From Pseudobutyrivibrio sp. (GTDB lineage: Bacteria > Bacillota > Clostridia > Lachnospirales > Lachnospiraceae): a stretch of 64,000 bases of DNA. The notes under the pieces are model-generated. The model saw only the letters and a list, made by a program, of their open reading frames with translations, did no database searches and had not been told where the DNA came from. The stretch spans positions 1-64,000 of the forward strand of contig JAILGH010000092.1 of the NCBI GenBank assembly GCA_024697025.1, written 5' to 3'. How positions within the stretch are numbered: the first letter of the stretch is position 1; every line of letters begins with the position of its first letter. A program made the position numbers and the translations under genes. Shown here one piece after another: positions 19,544 through 28,655 of the stretch.

Positions 19544-21391
19544 CTAATCCATATTGAAAGAATAATCAAAGGCTTTCAGTGAAAGATTTGGGTTGTAATA
19601 AGGATCGCCCTTTTCGTATATCTCTTTCCACTTAGACATGAAGTACTCTGTCTCAGCGTCCATGCGACGCTTTTTCTCTGGGTCTAGATGGTCAAGACCA
19701 CGGCTCACCGACTCAAGATGATACCACTCAGAAAATGGTGTGTAAACAACTAACAGATTGTTGGCCCTAAGCTTGAGACAGTAATCTACGTCATTAAAGG
19801 CCACAGCCAAATCCTCATCGAAGCCTGACACCTTTTCAAAATCGGCCTTTGAGGTAAGAAGGCAGGCCCCTGTAACAGCCGATACATCCTGCACACAGGT
19901 GCTGCGATAAAAATATCCCACCTGCTCGCGACCACTTCCTAAGAACTGTGAGTTGGCAACACCTCCAAGACCTAAGATAAGTCCGGCATGCTGAACTGTG
20001 TTATTTCCATAATATAGTCTGGCACCAACTGCGCCAACATCCTGACGGCGAATAAATCCCATCATCTCAAAGATTGCATCCTCGTTAATCATGCGGGTGT
20101 CGTTGTTGAGAAGTAGCAGGTACTCACCCTCCGCCTGACCAGCGCCATAGTTGATAAGTGCAGAGTAATTAAAGACACCCGCGGTTTCAGGATGGGCTGC
20201 AGTGTAATCAAGCACCCTGACAGTTATATCCGTTCGCTCCTGAAGCTTCTTATAATAATCTCTAATATTATCTTCATCAGAATTATTCTCAATAATGACA
20301 AATTCCAGATTGGAATAAGTACTTTTGCCTGCGATGCTATCGATACAAGCCTCCAAATCATCCTTGTGATTCATGTTTGGAATAAGGATGGAAAGCAGTG
20401 GTGCATCCGGCCAATTGTATTTGGTGCGATAATACCCAAGGTGAGTATCCAGCTCTACTGTAGCCGGAATCCCCAGGCGCTTGTAGTGCTCCTCCACCGC
20501 TCTGCGGCCGTTGTCGTAGGCATACATCTTGGCCTCCGGATGGTCTGCCGTAGAAGCAGGGTGAGTACGCCAATGATAAAGCACCCTTGGAATATGATAA
20601 ATGTTGGAGCATTTTTCCAACACTCTAAGGTCGAAGTCATGATCCTGGGCCCCGTCGAACTCGGATTTGATGCCTCCGCTGGCCTTTACAATATCAGCCT
20701 TCACCACAAAAAGATGAGTGATATAGTTGTGGCTGCAAAGCAAATCTATATTAAAGTCAGACTTGAAATGAGGCAGGAAATATTCCTTGGAATCCATGTC
20801 GATTTTGTCCTCATCAGAATAGATTGCCTCTATGGTAGGGTCGTCATTTAAAGCCTTTGCAATATAATACATTGCATCTGCAGTAATCAAATCATCGTGA
20901 TCCGTAAATCCGATAAAGTCTCCTGTTGCAAGCTCTAGCGCCGCATTGGTATTGCCTGCGATACCTGTGTTGTCTGTAAGCTTCTTGTAGACAATTCTCT
21001 CGTCCCACTGTCCACCTGTGGCCGCTAGGATAATATCCTTTAGCCCCTCATTTGGGCTGCCATCTCCAAGGCAAAGTTGCCAACCTTCATATGTCTGAGC
21101 CTCAAAGGACTGAATAAGCTCAGTCAAAAAACGCTCTGGTGTGTTGTATAACGGAATTACGATACTGATAATTGGGTTGTATTTAAAAATAGTGTGTCGC
21201 TGCTTTTCTAGCTCCTTCTCAGTAATCGGATGAGCCTTTAAAAACTGCCTGTAACTGTAGTGCTCCTGGTCGTGTCCCATAGCCTTGCGAATAGTTTTTA
21301 CTATGGTCCTTTTCAACCCATAGTGCTGCAGATAAAGCAAGCCCTTTTCTATTATGTTGTTAGGTTGTCTGTATTCTTTTATTTTACTCAT
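19544..21391 (-). CDS. Two-domain GT2-GT2 glycosyltransferase
   Basis: ISIVIPLYNTPERFL...YSDEDKID and LLSILIPNMNHKDDL...LLLLNNDTRMI. Confidence 0.9.
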   Translation of the reverse strand: MSKIKEYRQPNNIIEKGLLYLQHYGLKRTIVKTIRKAMGHDQEHYSYRQFLKAHPITEKELEKQRHTIFKYNPIISIVIPLYNTPERFLTELIQSFEAQTYEGWQLCLGDGSPNEGLKDIILAATGGQWDERIVYKKLTDNTGIAGNTNAALELATGDFIGFTDHDDLITADAMYYIAKALNDDPTIEAIYSDEDKIDMDSKEYFLPHFKSDFNIDLLCSHNYITHLFVVKADIVKASGGIKSEFDGAQDHDFDLRVLEKCSNIYHIPRVLYHWRTHPASTADHPEAKMYAYDNGRRAVEEHYKRLGIPATVELDTHLGYYRTKYNWPDAPLLSILIPNMNHKDDLEACIDSIAGKSTYSNLEFVIIENNSDEDNIRDYYKKLQERTDITVRVLDYTAAHPETAGVFNYSALINYGAGQAEGEYLLLLNNDTRMINEDAIFEMMGFIRRQDVGAVGARLYYGNNTVQHAGLILGLGGVANSQFLGSGREQVGYFYRSTCVQDVSAVTGACLLTSKADFEKVSGFDEDLAVAFNDVDYCLKLRANNLLVVYTPFSEWYHLESVSRGLDHLDPEKKRRMDAETEYFMSKWKEIYEKGDPYYNPNLSLKAFDYSFNMD

Positions 21392-21414
21392 GTTAATTTA
21401 CGTAACTCTTGTAT

Positions 21415-22395
21415 TTATTCTCCAAAAAATTTAAATATAGCCTGAGCCAAAGCCTCTGGATTGCCCATCTCTACGAAAAGATGCTTGTCATCCTCGGAAA
21501 AAAGCTCGTGGTTTGCCGGGCCATCCCCAAAAATCATAGGACGCTCCATAGCCTCATATATATAAGCCTTGCCAGGAATAGTTCTCTTGGCTTTTGAAAT
21601 ATCCCCGGAAAAATGCCCTGCCAAACAAAGGTCTGCATTTGCGATATAATCTGCCAGCTCCTGCTGAGTAAGCCAGTTGATGTATTGGATATTTGAAAAT
21701 TCTGGCTTAACCATATTTTTAGGAATGGGTCCAATAATGTAAAACTGATAGTCCTCCCTGCCTTGGAAAGCTTTAAGGGCCTCCAATATTACGTCCACTC
21801 CCTGAAGGTTTAGTATGGAACCAAAATAGAGAACCTTGTGCTTATCATCCTCTGCCGCAGCATTTCTAGGATAGTAAATAGACTTGTCAGCCTCTAGATA
21901 AAGCACTCGCATTTTTTCAGGATTGGCATTAAATTCCTGCTCAAAAAAATGGCCATGAGCCATTGTATCGCAGACTACATAATCGACTCTCTTAAGAGTC
22001 CATGTATCTAGACTGTGACAAAACCTAGCCATGATACTTCCTGACTTAAATTCTTGCCTGTCCAAAACCATAGTGTCATAAACAGAGAGAAAACAATCTA
22101 TCACCATTGGCTTCCTCTTTAGCTTGCCGTAGAAAAATGGCAACACCAGCTGAGGGGAGAACCCTACAAACACCACATCGATGTCCTTAAGGCTTTGTGT
22201 AATCAGGCACCTAAATACATGGGCCACCCTCTTGAGATAGTTGGAAGAAGGACTGCCGATAACCTGTAGCTCTAATACCACTGACTTTAGATAATTAATC
22301 TCCTGTGTGACTCTGATATAGTCTAAATTTTTAGTTGTAATATATAGTACTCTCTTCCCCGAGAATAGTTCTCTTAAAGTATCAAATTCTTTCAT
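21415..22395 (-). CDS. GT1/GT4-like glycosyltransferase
   Basis: KHKVLYFGSILNLQGVDVILEAL, FYIIGPIPK, YEAMERPMIFGDG; start set at second Met. Confidence 0.85.
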   Translation of the reverse strand: MKEFDTLRELFSGKRVLYITTKNLDYIRVTQEINYLKSVVLELQVIGSPSSNYLKRVAHVFRCLITQSLKDIDVVFVGFSPQLVLPFFYGKLKRKPMVIDCFLSVYDTMVLDRQEFKSGSIMARFCHSLDTWTLKRVDYVVCDTMAHGHFFEQEFNANPEKMRVLYLEADKSIYYPRNAAAEDDKHKVLYFGSILNLQGVDVILEALKAFQGREDYQFYIIGPIPKNMVKPEFSNIQYINWLTQQELADYIANADLCLAGHFSGDISKAKRTIPGKAYIYEAMERPMIFGDGPANHELFSEDDKHLFVEMGNPEALAQAIFKFFGE

Positions 22396-22514
22396 TGCTT
22401 TAACCTTAAAACACAATCTGATTAATTATATCATAAACCACCCTTCCTTGCATTGACTTTGGTATTGATTTAAAATACATGAATATACAAGTAATATGTA
22501 GAAAGGTCTCGTTA

Positions 22515-23441
22515 ATGAGCACATTCGCAATTATTATGTCCACCTACAATGGGCATCAATATATAACTCAACAGATACAAAGTATTCTAGCTCAAACCTA
22601 TAGGGATTTCACATTGTTTGTCAGGGACGACGGCTCCTCCGATGACACTTTTCAAATCCTTAAGGATTTTGCTTCAAATGACAGTAGAATTCATCTTGTT
22701 AAGGACAACCCATCATCTCCAAATCCTAATTTGGGGTTCGGTGAAAGTTTCTCAAGGGCTTCTAAGTACGCCCTGAGTCAAGGTGAGTTTTCTTTTTTTG
22801 CTTTTTGTGACCAGGATGATTATTGGGAGCCTGAAAAGCTTCAGGTTACTTTTGAAAATATTAGCGGCATGACTGAACCAGCATTGTTTTCTTCTAATTT
22901 TTATGTGTGTGACAGTGCTTTAAATATCCTGCATACTTTTTCAAAGACAACTCCACTTACTGGCGTCACCTTTGAAAACCTGATATTTGAAGGCGCCTTG
23001 CCAGGATTTTCTATAACAATTAATAGACCGTTGGCAGTTCTTGCTTTTGACAATGAAAAGGCCTCTAAAATATATTATCACGACAAATGGGTTCATCTGA
23101 TTCAGCTGGGCTTAGGCGGTTCTGTAATCTATAGCGATAAGCCTCTTGCCAAATATCGCAGACATTCAGATGCTATCTCTTCTACCAATCGAGGCCCTTT
23201 AGCAAAGCTAAAATGGCGGGTTGATAACGTTTTAAACGGAGACTATTGCCCTAGAACTAGGGACATGATTTATAGTTATAAAGAATTGTTTTTTGATAAG
23301 CTGCCTGAGGAGGGGCAGAGGTTCTTGAGAGTTTTTACTTCAGGCTCACGTCTTAGGAAAGTTTTTTATCCTCACAGGCTCCGTAGGAGTATTTCTGGAG
23401 AAATATTGTTGAGGCTAATATTTATTTTAGGGAAATTATGA
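22515..23441 (+). CDS. GT2 family glycosyltransferase (rhamnosyltransferase-like)
   Basis: FAIIMSTYNGHQYITQQIQSIL, DDGSSDDT, FCDQDDYW; start at internal ATG with upstream gaaagg. Confidence 0.88.
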   Translation: MSTFAIIMSTYNGHQYITQQIQSILAQTYRDFTLFVRDDGSSDDTFQILKDFASNDSRIHLVKDNPSSPNPNLGFGESFSRASKYALSQGEFSFFAFCDQDDYWEPEKLQVTFENISGMTEPALFSSNFYVCDSALNILHTFSKTTPLTGVTFENLIFEGALPGFSITINRPLAVLAFDNEKASKIYYHDKWVHLIQLGLGGSVIYSDKPLAKYRRHSDAISSTNRGPLAKLKWRVDNVLNGDYCPRTRDMIYSYKELFFDKLPEEGQRFLRVFTSGSRLRKVFYPHRLRRSISGEILLRLIFILGKL

Positions 23442-24889
23442 AAGAAAAAAATGTAAAACTTAACTACATATATAATGTAGCCTATCAGATACTGGTTATC
23501 CTTACACCACTTTTGACAGCCCCTTATATCGCAAGAGTTCTCAAATCCAAGGGAATCGGTGTTTTAGGTTATGTCACTGCTATAGCTGCATTTTTTATTA
23601 TTTTTGCATCACTTGGCACATCTACTTACGGTCAGCGTGAGGTATCTTACGTGCAGAACGATATATTCAAGAGGTCCGTTGTTTTTTTCAACACCCTTAT
23701 TTTCCGTTGCACTACAACTTTCATTTTTCTAGTAATTTACGGAATAATGATTTTTACATACCATCCTGATTGGATGATTATTTATGTAATACAGTTAATT
23801 GAGATTTTAAATGTGGCCTTTGATACCTCTTGGTTCTTGCAGGGACTTGAGGAGTTCGGCAAGGTAGTTGGCCGCAATGCTATCTTTAGAATAATAAATC
23901 TTATAATGGTTTTTACCTTGATAAAAAAGCCAGAGGATTTGGCGCTTTATGCTGCTGCTCAGGCACTTATTACAATGGCTGGTCATGTTTCACTTTGGCC
24001 TTACCTTCCTAAGTATTTGTGTAAGGTTCCAAAGGAGGCGCTATCACCTTTTAAGGACACTAGAATAATTCTTGGCTTGTTTTTGCCTACCTTTGCTGTT
24101 CAGTTCTATCAGTATCTAGACAAAATCATGCTTAAGCTTATCACCCACAATCTTGATGAAAGCGGTTACTATGAGCAAACCATGCGAATCGTTAGATTGG
24201 TCCTTGCGCTTGTTACCGCCATGGCTACCGTTATGGTACCTCGAATCGGTCATTATTTTAAGCAAGGGGATAAGGATGCAATTAAGCGAGCCATGTACAA
24301 GGTTTACCAGTTTTCTTGGTTCTTAGGCCTCCCACTGATGTTTGGCGTGTTTGGAATCGCAGGCAACTTTATCCCATGGTTCTACGGAGAGGGCTATGAC
24401 AAGGTAATCATTCTTCTTAGAATTTGTTCTGGCCTAACAGTTGCCATGTCAATTGCAAATGTAACCGGCATCCAATATCTGGTACCAACCAAACGTGAGA
24501 GGCTTTACACTCGCACTGTTCTCTTTGGAGCTGCTGTAAACATAGTGTTGAATTTTGTTTTTATACCAAAGCTTCAATCAGCCGGCGCTGCTTTGGCCTC
24601 AGTTATTGCCGAGTCAGCAATCGCCATCTTGCAGTTGATCTACATTCGTGGGGAGCTTGATATCAAACGGATTTTACAATCGTCTGTAAAATATTTAATT
24701 GCTTCTACTCTTATGCTAATGCTACTTTTGATGGTAGGCAGATATTTACCTGCCACTATACTTTCAACTTTTGTGATGATTATCACTGGAGCTTTAGTTT
24801 ACTTTGGATTATTGGTGCTTTTTGCAGATGAATTTTTTATAGATAATGCGAAGCATTTAATAAAGAAGGTTTTAAAGAAATTTAGATAG
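23438..24889 (+). CDS. MOP-superfamily oligosaccharide flippase (Wzx-like)
   Basis: Polytopic; NYIYNVAYQILVILTPLLTAPYIARVLKSKGIGVLGY; 4-bp ATGA overlap with previous gene. Confidence 0.92.
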   Translation: MKEKNVKLNYIYNVAYQILVILTPLLTAPYIARVLKSKGIGVLGYVTAIAAFFIIFASLGTSTYGQREVSYVQNDIFKRSVVFFNTLIFRCTTTFIFLVIYGIMIFTYHPDWMIIYVIQLIEILNVAFDTSWFLQGLEEFGKVVGRNAIFRIINLIMVFTLIKKPEDLALYAAAQALITMAGHVSLWPYLPKYLCKVPKEALSPFKDTRIILGLFLPTFAVQFYQYLDKIMLKLITHNLDESGYYEQTMRIVRLVLALVTAMATVMVPRIGHYFKQGDKDAIKRAMYKVYQFSWFLGLPLMFGVFGIAGNFIPWFYGEGYDKVIILLRICSGLTVAMSIANVTGIQYLVPTKRERLYTRTVLFGAAVNIVLNFVFIPKLQSAGAALASVIAESAIAILQLIYIRGELDIKRILQSSVKYLIASTLMLMLLLMVGRYLPATILSTFVMIITGALVYFGLLVLFADEFFIDNAKHLIKKVLKKFR

Positions 24890-24897
24890 AGGTGTTT

Positions 24898-26403
24898 ATG
24901 AAAATATTTGCTATAGTTTGCTGTATAGGTTTTCTAGTTATTTGGTTTTTATCATTTTTAACAGGGATAAACCGCAAGGGGCGCCGTCCATTCATTGCGG
25001 CACTTTATATTTTATCCATTGTGTATGTTAGCTACACCGGCGTTTATTATGCTACCAATTTTCCAGATTCTTCCCCAGATGAATCAGCTCACATTGCATA
25101 CATCCACTATTTGGATAGAACCGGTGAGGTAATTCCAAAGTTTGAGGATATGCATATCTTTAGCAACCAGGTGATGAAGTGGTCTGAAGAGCCAAACTTT
25201 GAATATCAGACTTCGTTGGTAAATTATCTCTGCCATCCACCTCTTTACTATCACATTATGAGACTGGCTGGAGGATTTGCTCCTACCGACTCAGACGTGG
25301 TTATGACAATTGACAAGATGAGACTACGGTATTTTTCCATGGGAATTTATATACTAGGCCTTGCATTGTGCTGTTACATAGGTTGGTCTCGAATCGACAG
25401 GACCAAGCCTTGGCTGCATTTACTTTACGTCACAATAATTACAAGCGTTCCTATGCTAGGTTTTGAATTTTGCTCTGTCAGCAATGACGCTCTTACCATG
25501 TTGACTTGCGGAATTTGCATCTTGGGATTAATCCGATTCTCAGAGAAAAATAGAAATATCTTGACTTATGGACTGATTGCACTGGGACTTACAGGTTCCC
25601 TTTTGACAAAGCTTACAGCGGCAATGTTGTGCGTTATTATGGCAGTTTTGGTACTTTCCTTTACAATGATTAAGGAACGCAGCGTAAAGGATTCACTGAG
25701 GGCAGGGTTCTTTATTACCTTCCCAATTTATTTACTTGCCATCGCTTATTATGCGATTGTAATAAGCCGCTACGGCACCATTCCTTCTCTGGCAGTTATC
25801 AGCTCAAAGGAATATTTCGAAAACACTATTTACTATGTGGCACAGTCTGATAGAGTTCATTATACCTTAGGACAGTACATCTGGTTTTACATTGAGAGAT
25901 TTTTCCTGTCATGGTCAGGAATCGAAACAGCTCAGCGATTTATCAAAGAATATATTTTCAGTCCAACATCCCTTGCCTTTGAGTTGTTGTGGTTGTTCCC
26001 GGTACTTTTGTTCATCCCTCGCGTCCACTCCTTCGGAAAGAGATTTGCTCTTCCTCTTGGAGCTGGTTGGGCATCCATGGTCATAACCTTTATTTACCAG
26101 TTTAAAAGCGCCTATGGAGCATACCTTACCAGAGGATACTTAGGAGGATTTGCATCCCGCTATTACATACCTTTCGTAATGATATTTGGATTGTCTGCTG
26201 TATTCATAGCCCAGAGCCTTCTTATAGACAATGGCTTTGACAGCGACACTACAATCACAACCATCAAGGGTGATTTAAAGACCTTTAGCAAGAATCTTAT
26301 CTACAATCAGTTAATATATGCACTTACACTTGGGTTCTCATTCGTACTATTCTATGGGAACTTCCCATTCTTCTTACTGCACTTTGGAAAAGGGCTGCAA
26401 TAG
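24898..26403 (+). CDS. Polytopic membrane protein, DUF2142/GT-C-like
   Basis: NFPDSSPDESAHIAYIHYLDRTGEVIP and multiple TMs. Confidence 0.78.
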   Translation: MKIFAIVCCIGFLVIWFLSFLTGINRKGRRPFIAALYILSIVYVSYTGVYYATNFPDSSPDESAHIAYIHYLDRTGEVIPKFEDMHIFSNQVMKWSEEPNFEYQTSLVNYLCHPPLYYHIMRLAGGFAPTDSDVVMTIDKMRLRYFSMGIYILGLALCCYIGWSRIDRTKPWLHLLYVTIITSVPMLGFEFCSVSNDALTMLTCGICILGLIRFSEKNRNILTYGLIALGLTGSLLTKLTAAMLCVIMAVLVLSFTMIKERSVKDSLRAGFFITFPIYLLAIAYYAIVISRYGTIPSLAVISSKEYFENTIYYVAQSDRVHYTLGQYIWFYIERFFLSWSGIETAQRFIKEYIFSPTSLAFELLWLFPVLLFIPRVHSFGKRFALPLGAGWASMVITFIYQFKSAYGAYLTRGYLGGFASRYYIPFVMIFGLSAVFIAQSLLIDNGFDSDTTITTIKGDLKTFSKNLIYNQLIYALTLGFSFVLFYGNFPFFLLHFGKGLQ

Positions 26404-26420
26404 CGCAGCCCTTTTATTTT
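26388..26420 (+). terminator. Intrinsic terminator overlapping the stop codon
   Basis: AAAAGGGCTGC-aatagc-GCAGCCCTTTT then ATTTTTC. Confidence 0.88.
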
Positions 26421-26435
26421 TCTTATTTAATTTAT

Positions 26436-27647
26436 CTACTTCTCATCCACAACTTGGAAAATCAGGAACTTAAGATAGTAGCTCTCATCTGCCGCCCAGA
26501 GGATTGGATGGTCAGGTGCCTGCGTTCTGAACTCCACTTGGCGCAACCTTTTGTGGGCAGCCTGTGCAGCTTGACCGATTACTTTTACAAACAAATCCTG
26601 AGTCATGAAATGCGAGCAGGAGCAAGTTGCAAGGTAGCCTCCATCCTTTACAAGCTTCATGCCCTTCATGTTTATTTCCCGGTATCCCTTCATGGCATTT
26701 TTGGTGGCTTCTCGAGACTTAGTAAAAGCCGGAGGATCAAGGATTACAACGTCGTACTTTTCTCCTGCTTCGTTAAGCTTTGGAAGCTCATCCAGTACAT
26801 TTGCCTGACGGAATTTTACCGTATTTTCCAAACCATTGAGCTTAGAATTGGCTGTAGCCTGAGCCACGGCAAAATCCGAGATATCAAGACCTGTAACCTC
26901 TGCCGCACCTCCAATGCCAGCATTAAGGGCAAAGGTGCCCATGTGTGTAAAACAATCCAATACTCGCTTTCCTTTGCAAAGACGCTGAATAGCTAGACGG
27001 TTATATTTTTGATCAAGGAAAAATCCTGTCTTTTGCCCATTTACCACATCCACCATGTAGTGGACTCCATTTTCTATGATTTCTACATTGGTATCAAACT
27101 CATCGCCGATAAATCCCTTGTAAGGCGCCAAGCCTTCCTTTTTGCGAACTGCTGCATCGCTTCTCTCATAGACGCCCCGGATATTGAACCCATCTGCAGC
27201 CATGATTTCCTTTAAATAATCAATAATCTGAATCTTTAACTTATCGATTCCAAGAGCCAAAGACTCTACAACAAGTACATCGTCATACTTATCTATCACA
27301 AGTCCTGGCAGAAAATCTGCCTCCCCAAATATTACTCTGCAACAATTCAAATCCTGCTGAAGCAATACGGATTTACGATATTCCCACGCATTCTTAACCC
27401 TCATCTTGATGAAATCGTCATCTATAAGCTGGTCCTTTTTGCGAGTAAGCATGCGAACTCTAATCTTTGAATTGGTATTGATAAATCCACGCCCCATCAT
27501 GTATCCATCAAAGTCGTGGACTATCACTATGTCTCCATTTTCAAAGGAGCCCATAACGCTATCTATTTCGTTATCAAATATCCAAGCGCCGCCTGCCTTA
27601 ATTGTGCGTCCCTCGCCTTTTCTTAAAGTTACAATTGCTTCACTCAT
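26436..27647 (-). CDS. rlmI: Class I SAM-dependent 23S rRNA methyltransferase (RlmI-like)
   Basis: N-terminal PUA-like segment; GQKTGFFLDQKYNR, VLDCFTHMGTFAL, DVVILDPPAFTKS. Confidence 0.9.
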   Translation of the reverse strand: MSEAIVTLRKGEGRTIKAGGAWIFDNEIDSVMGSFENGDIVIVHDFDGYMMGRGFINTNSKIRVRMLTRKKDQLIDDDFIKMRVKNAWEYRKSVLLQQDLNCCRVIFGEADFLPGLVIDKYDDVLVVESLALGIDKLKIQIIDYLKEIMAADGFNIRGVYERSDAAVRKKEGLAPYKGFIGDEFDTNVEIIENGVHYMVDVVNGQKTGFFLDQKYNRLAIQRLCKGKRVLDCFTHMGTFALNAGIGGAAEVTGLDISDFAVAQATANSKLNGLENTVKFRQANVLDELPKLNEAGEKYDVVILDPPAFTKSREATKNAMKGYREINMKGMKLVKDGGYLATCSCSHFMTQDLFVKVIGQAAQAAHKRLRQVEFRTQAPDHPILWAADESYYLKFLIFQVVDEK

Positions 27648-27665
27648 TTTATCTCCTTTTTGAGT

Positions 27666-28655
27666 TTATATATTACATCCTACATCCTTATGATTTAAGG
27701 AACCATAAATAGCATAGGTAAGACATTTCAAGCCACCCTTGCAATAATTGCTGTGCTCACACTTTTCGCAATCATTAGGAATATTATCTTGCCGCAAAGT
27801 TTTTAAAGTCTCATTGTTCATATAAAGCTCATACATATTTTCAGTCAAAAGATTTCCAACAACGATAGGCATTCTCCTGCATGGAACCAAGTCACCATTC
27901 TCCATTACCGTCAAAAGACTGTCGCCAGCGGTACAGCTATAGGCATAGTCATTGGTCTTTAAGAATTGCAGTGCCCTGTACATTGCCACATTGGTACTAG
28001 AATGTTTTTCCTTTAGCCAGCGTCTCGAATCTGCCATCAATTGAAGATATTCTGATGTTTCTTCCCTGGTCATCTGTAAATCCAATTCTTTATCATCCCC
28101 CAAAGGAATGAATCTATCAGACCAGACATTATCCACTTTATGGCGCCTAGCAAACCTTACCACCTTAGGAAATTCTTTGTAATTTAACTTCGTAGCTGTA
28201 AAAGAAACTGATACGTATATACCATATTTTTTAAGACTCTTTATTGCTTTTGCCACCTTCGAATACACGCCCTTGCCACGGATATAATCATTGGTTCGTC
28301 TACCACCCTCTAGGCTAACCTGAACGTACTCTGGATTATAGCTACTAATTTTTTGGGCCACTTCCTCTGTAACAAGAGTCCCATTTGTAAGAATGGAAAA
28401 ACTATATAAATCGCCGTCCTTCTTAAACTCATCTAATAGCTTATAAAAATGTGGAGAGCACAGTGGCTCTCCTCCAGTTAAATTTATATGTCCTCGCACA
28501 TTTAATTTCTCTAACAGCTGCCTGTACTGCTCTAAAATATCATAAAGCTGCGAATAGGAAAGCTGTATCGGTGTGTGGCAATCCTGATAACAGTGAAGGC
28601 ATTTAAGATTGCATTGCTCTCCTATATGCCACTGCAAAATGAATCGGCCTACCAT
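27666..28655 (-). CDS. Radical SAM/SPASM domain protein, candidate modifier of the adjacent Cys-rich tail
   Basis: CNLKCLHC (CxxxCxxC); SPASM-like C-terminus CTAGDSLLTVMENGDLVPC...CEKCEHSNYCKGGLKC; start at ATG overlapping the upstream stop. Confidence 0.92.
   Translation of the reverse strand: MVGRFILQWHIGEQCNLKCLHCYQDCHTPIQLSYSQLYDILEQYRQLLEKLNVRGHINLTGGEPLCSPHFYKLLDEFKKDGDLYSFSILTNGTLVTEEVAQKISSYNPEYVQVSLEGGRRTNDYIRGKGVYSKVAKAIKSLKKYGIYVSVSFTATKLNYKEFPKVVRFARRHKVDNVWSDRFIPLGDDKELDLQMTREETSEYLQLMADSRRWLKEKHSSTNVAMYRALQFLKTNDYAYSCTAGDSLLTVMENGDLVPCRRMPIVVGNLLTENMYELYMNNETLKTLRQDNIPNDCEKCEHSNYCKGGLKCLTYAIYGSLNHKDVGCNI

Noticed and set aside
22417-22514. Candidate TTGACT -35 box at about 22453 in the divergent intergenic region
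   Set aside because: No convincing -10 at proper spacing; not strong enough to list.
26454-26996. Plus-strand 180-aa ORF opposite rlmI-like gene
   Set aside because: Shadow ORF; the minus strand has clear methyltransferase motifs.
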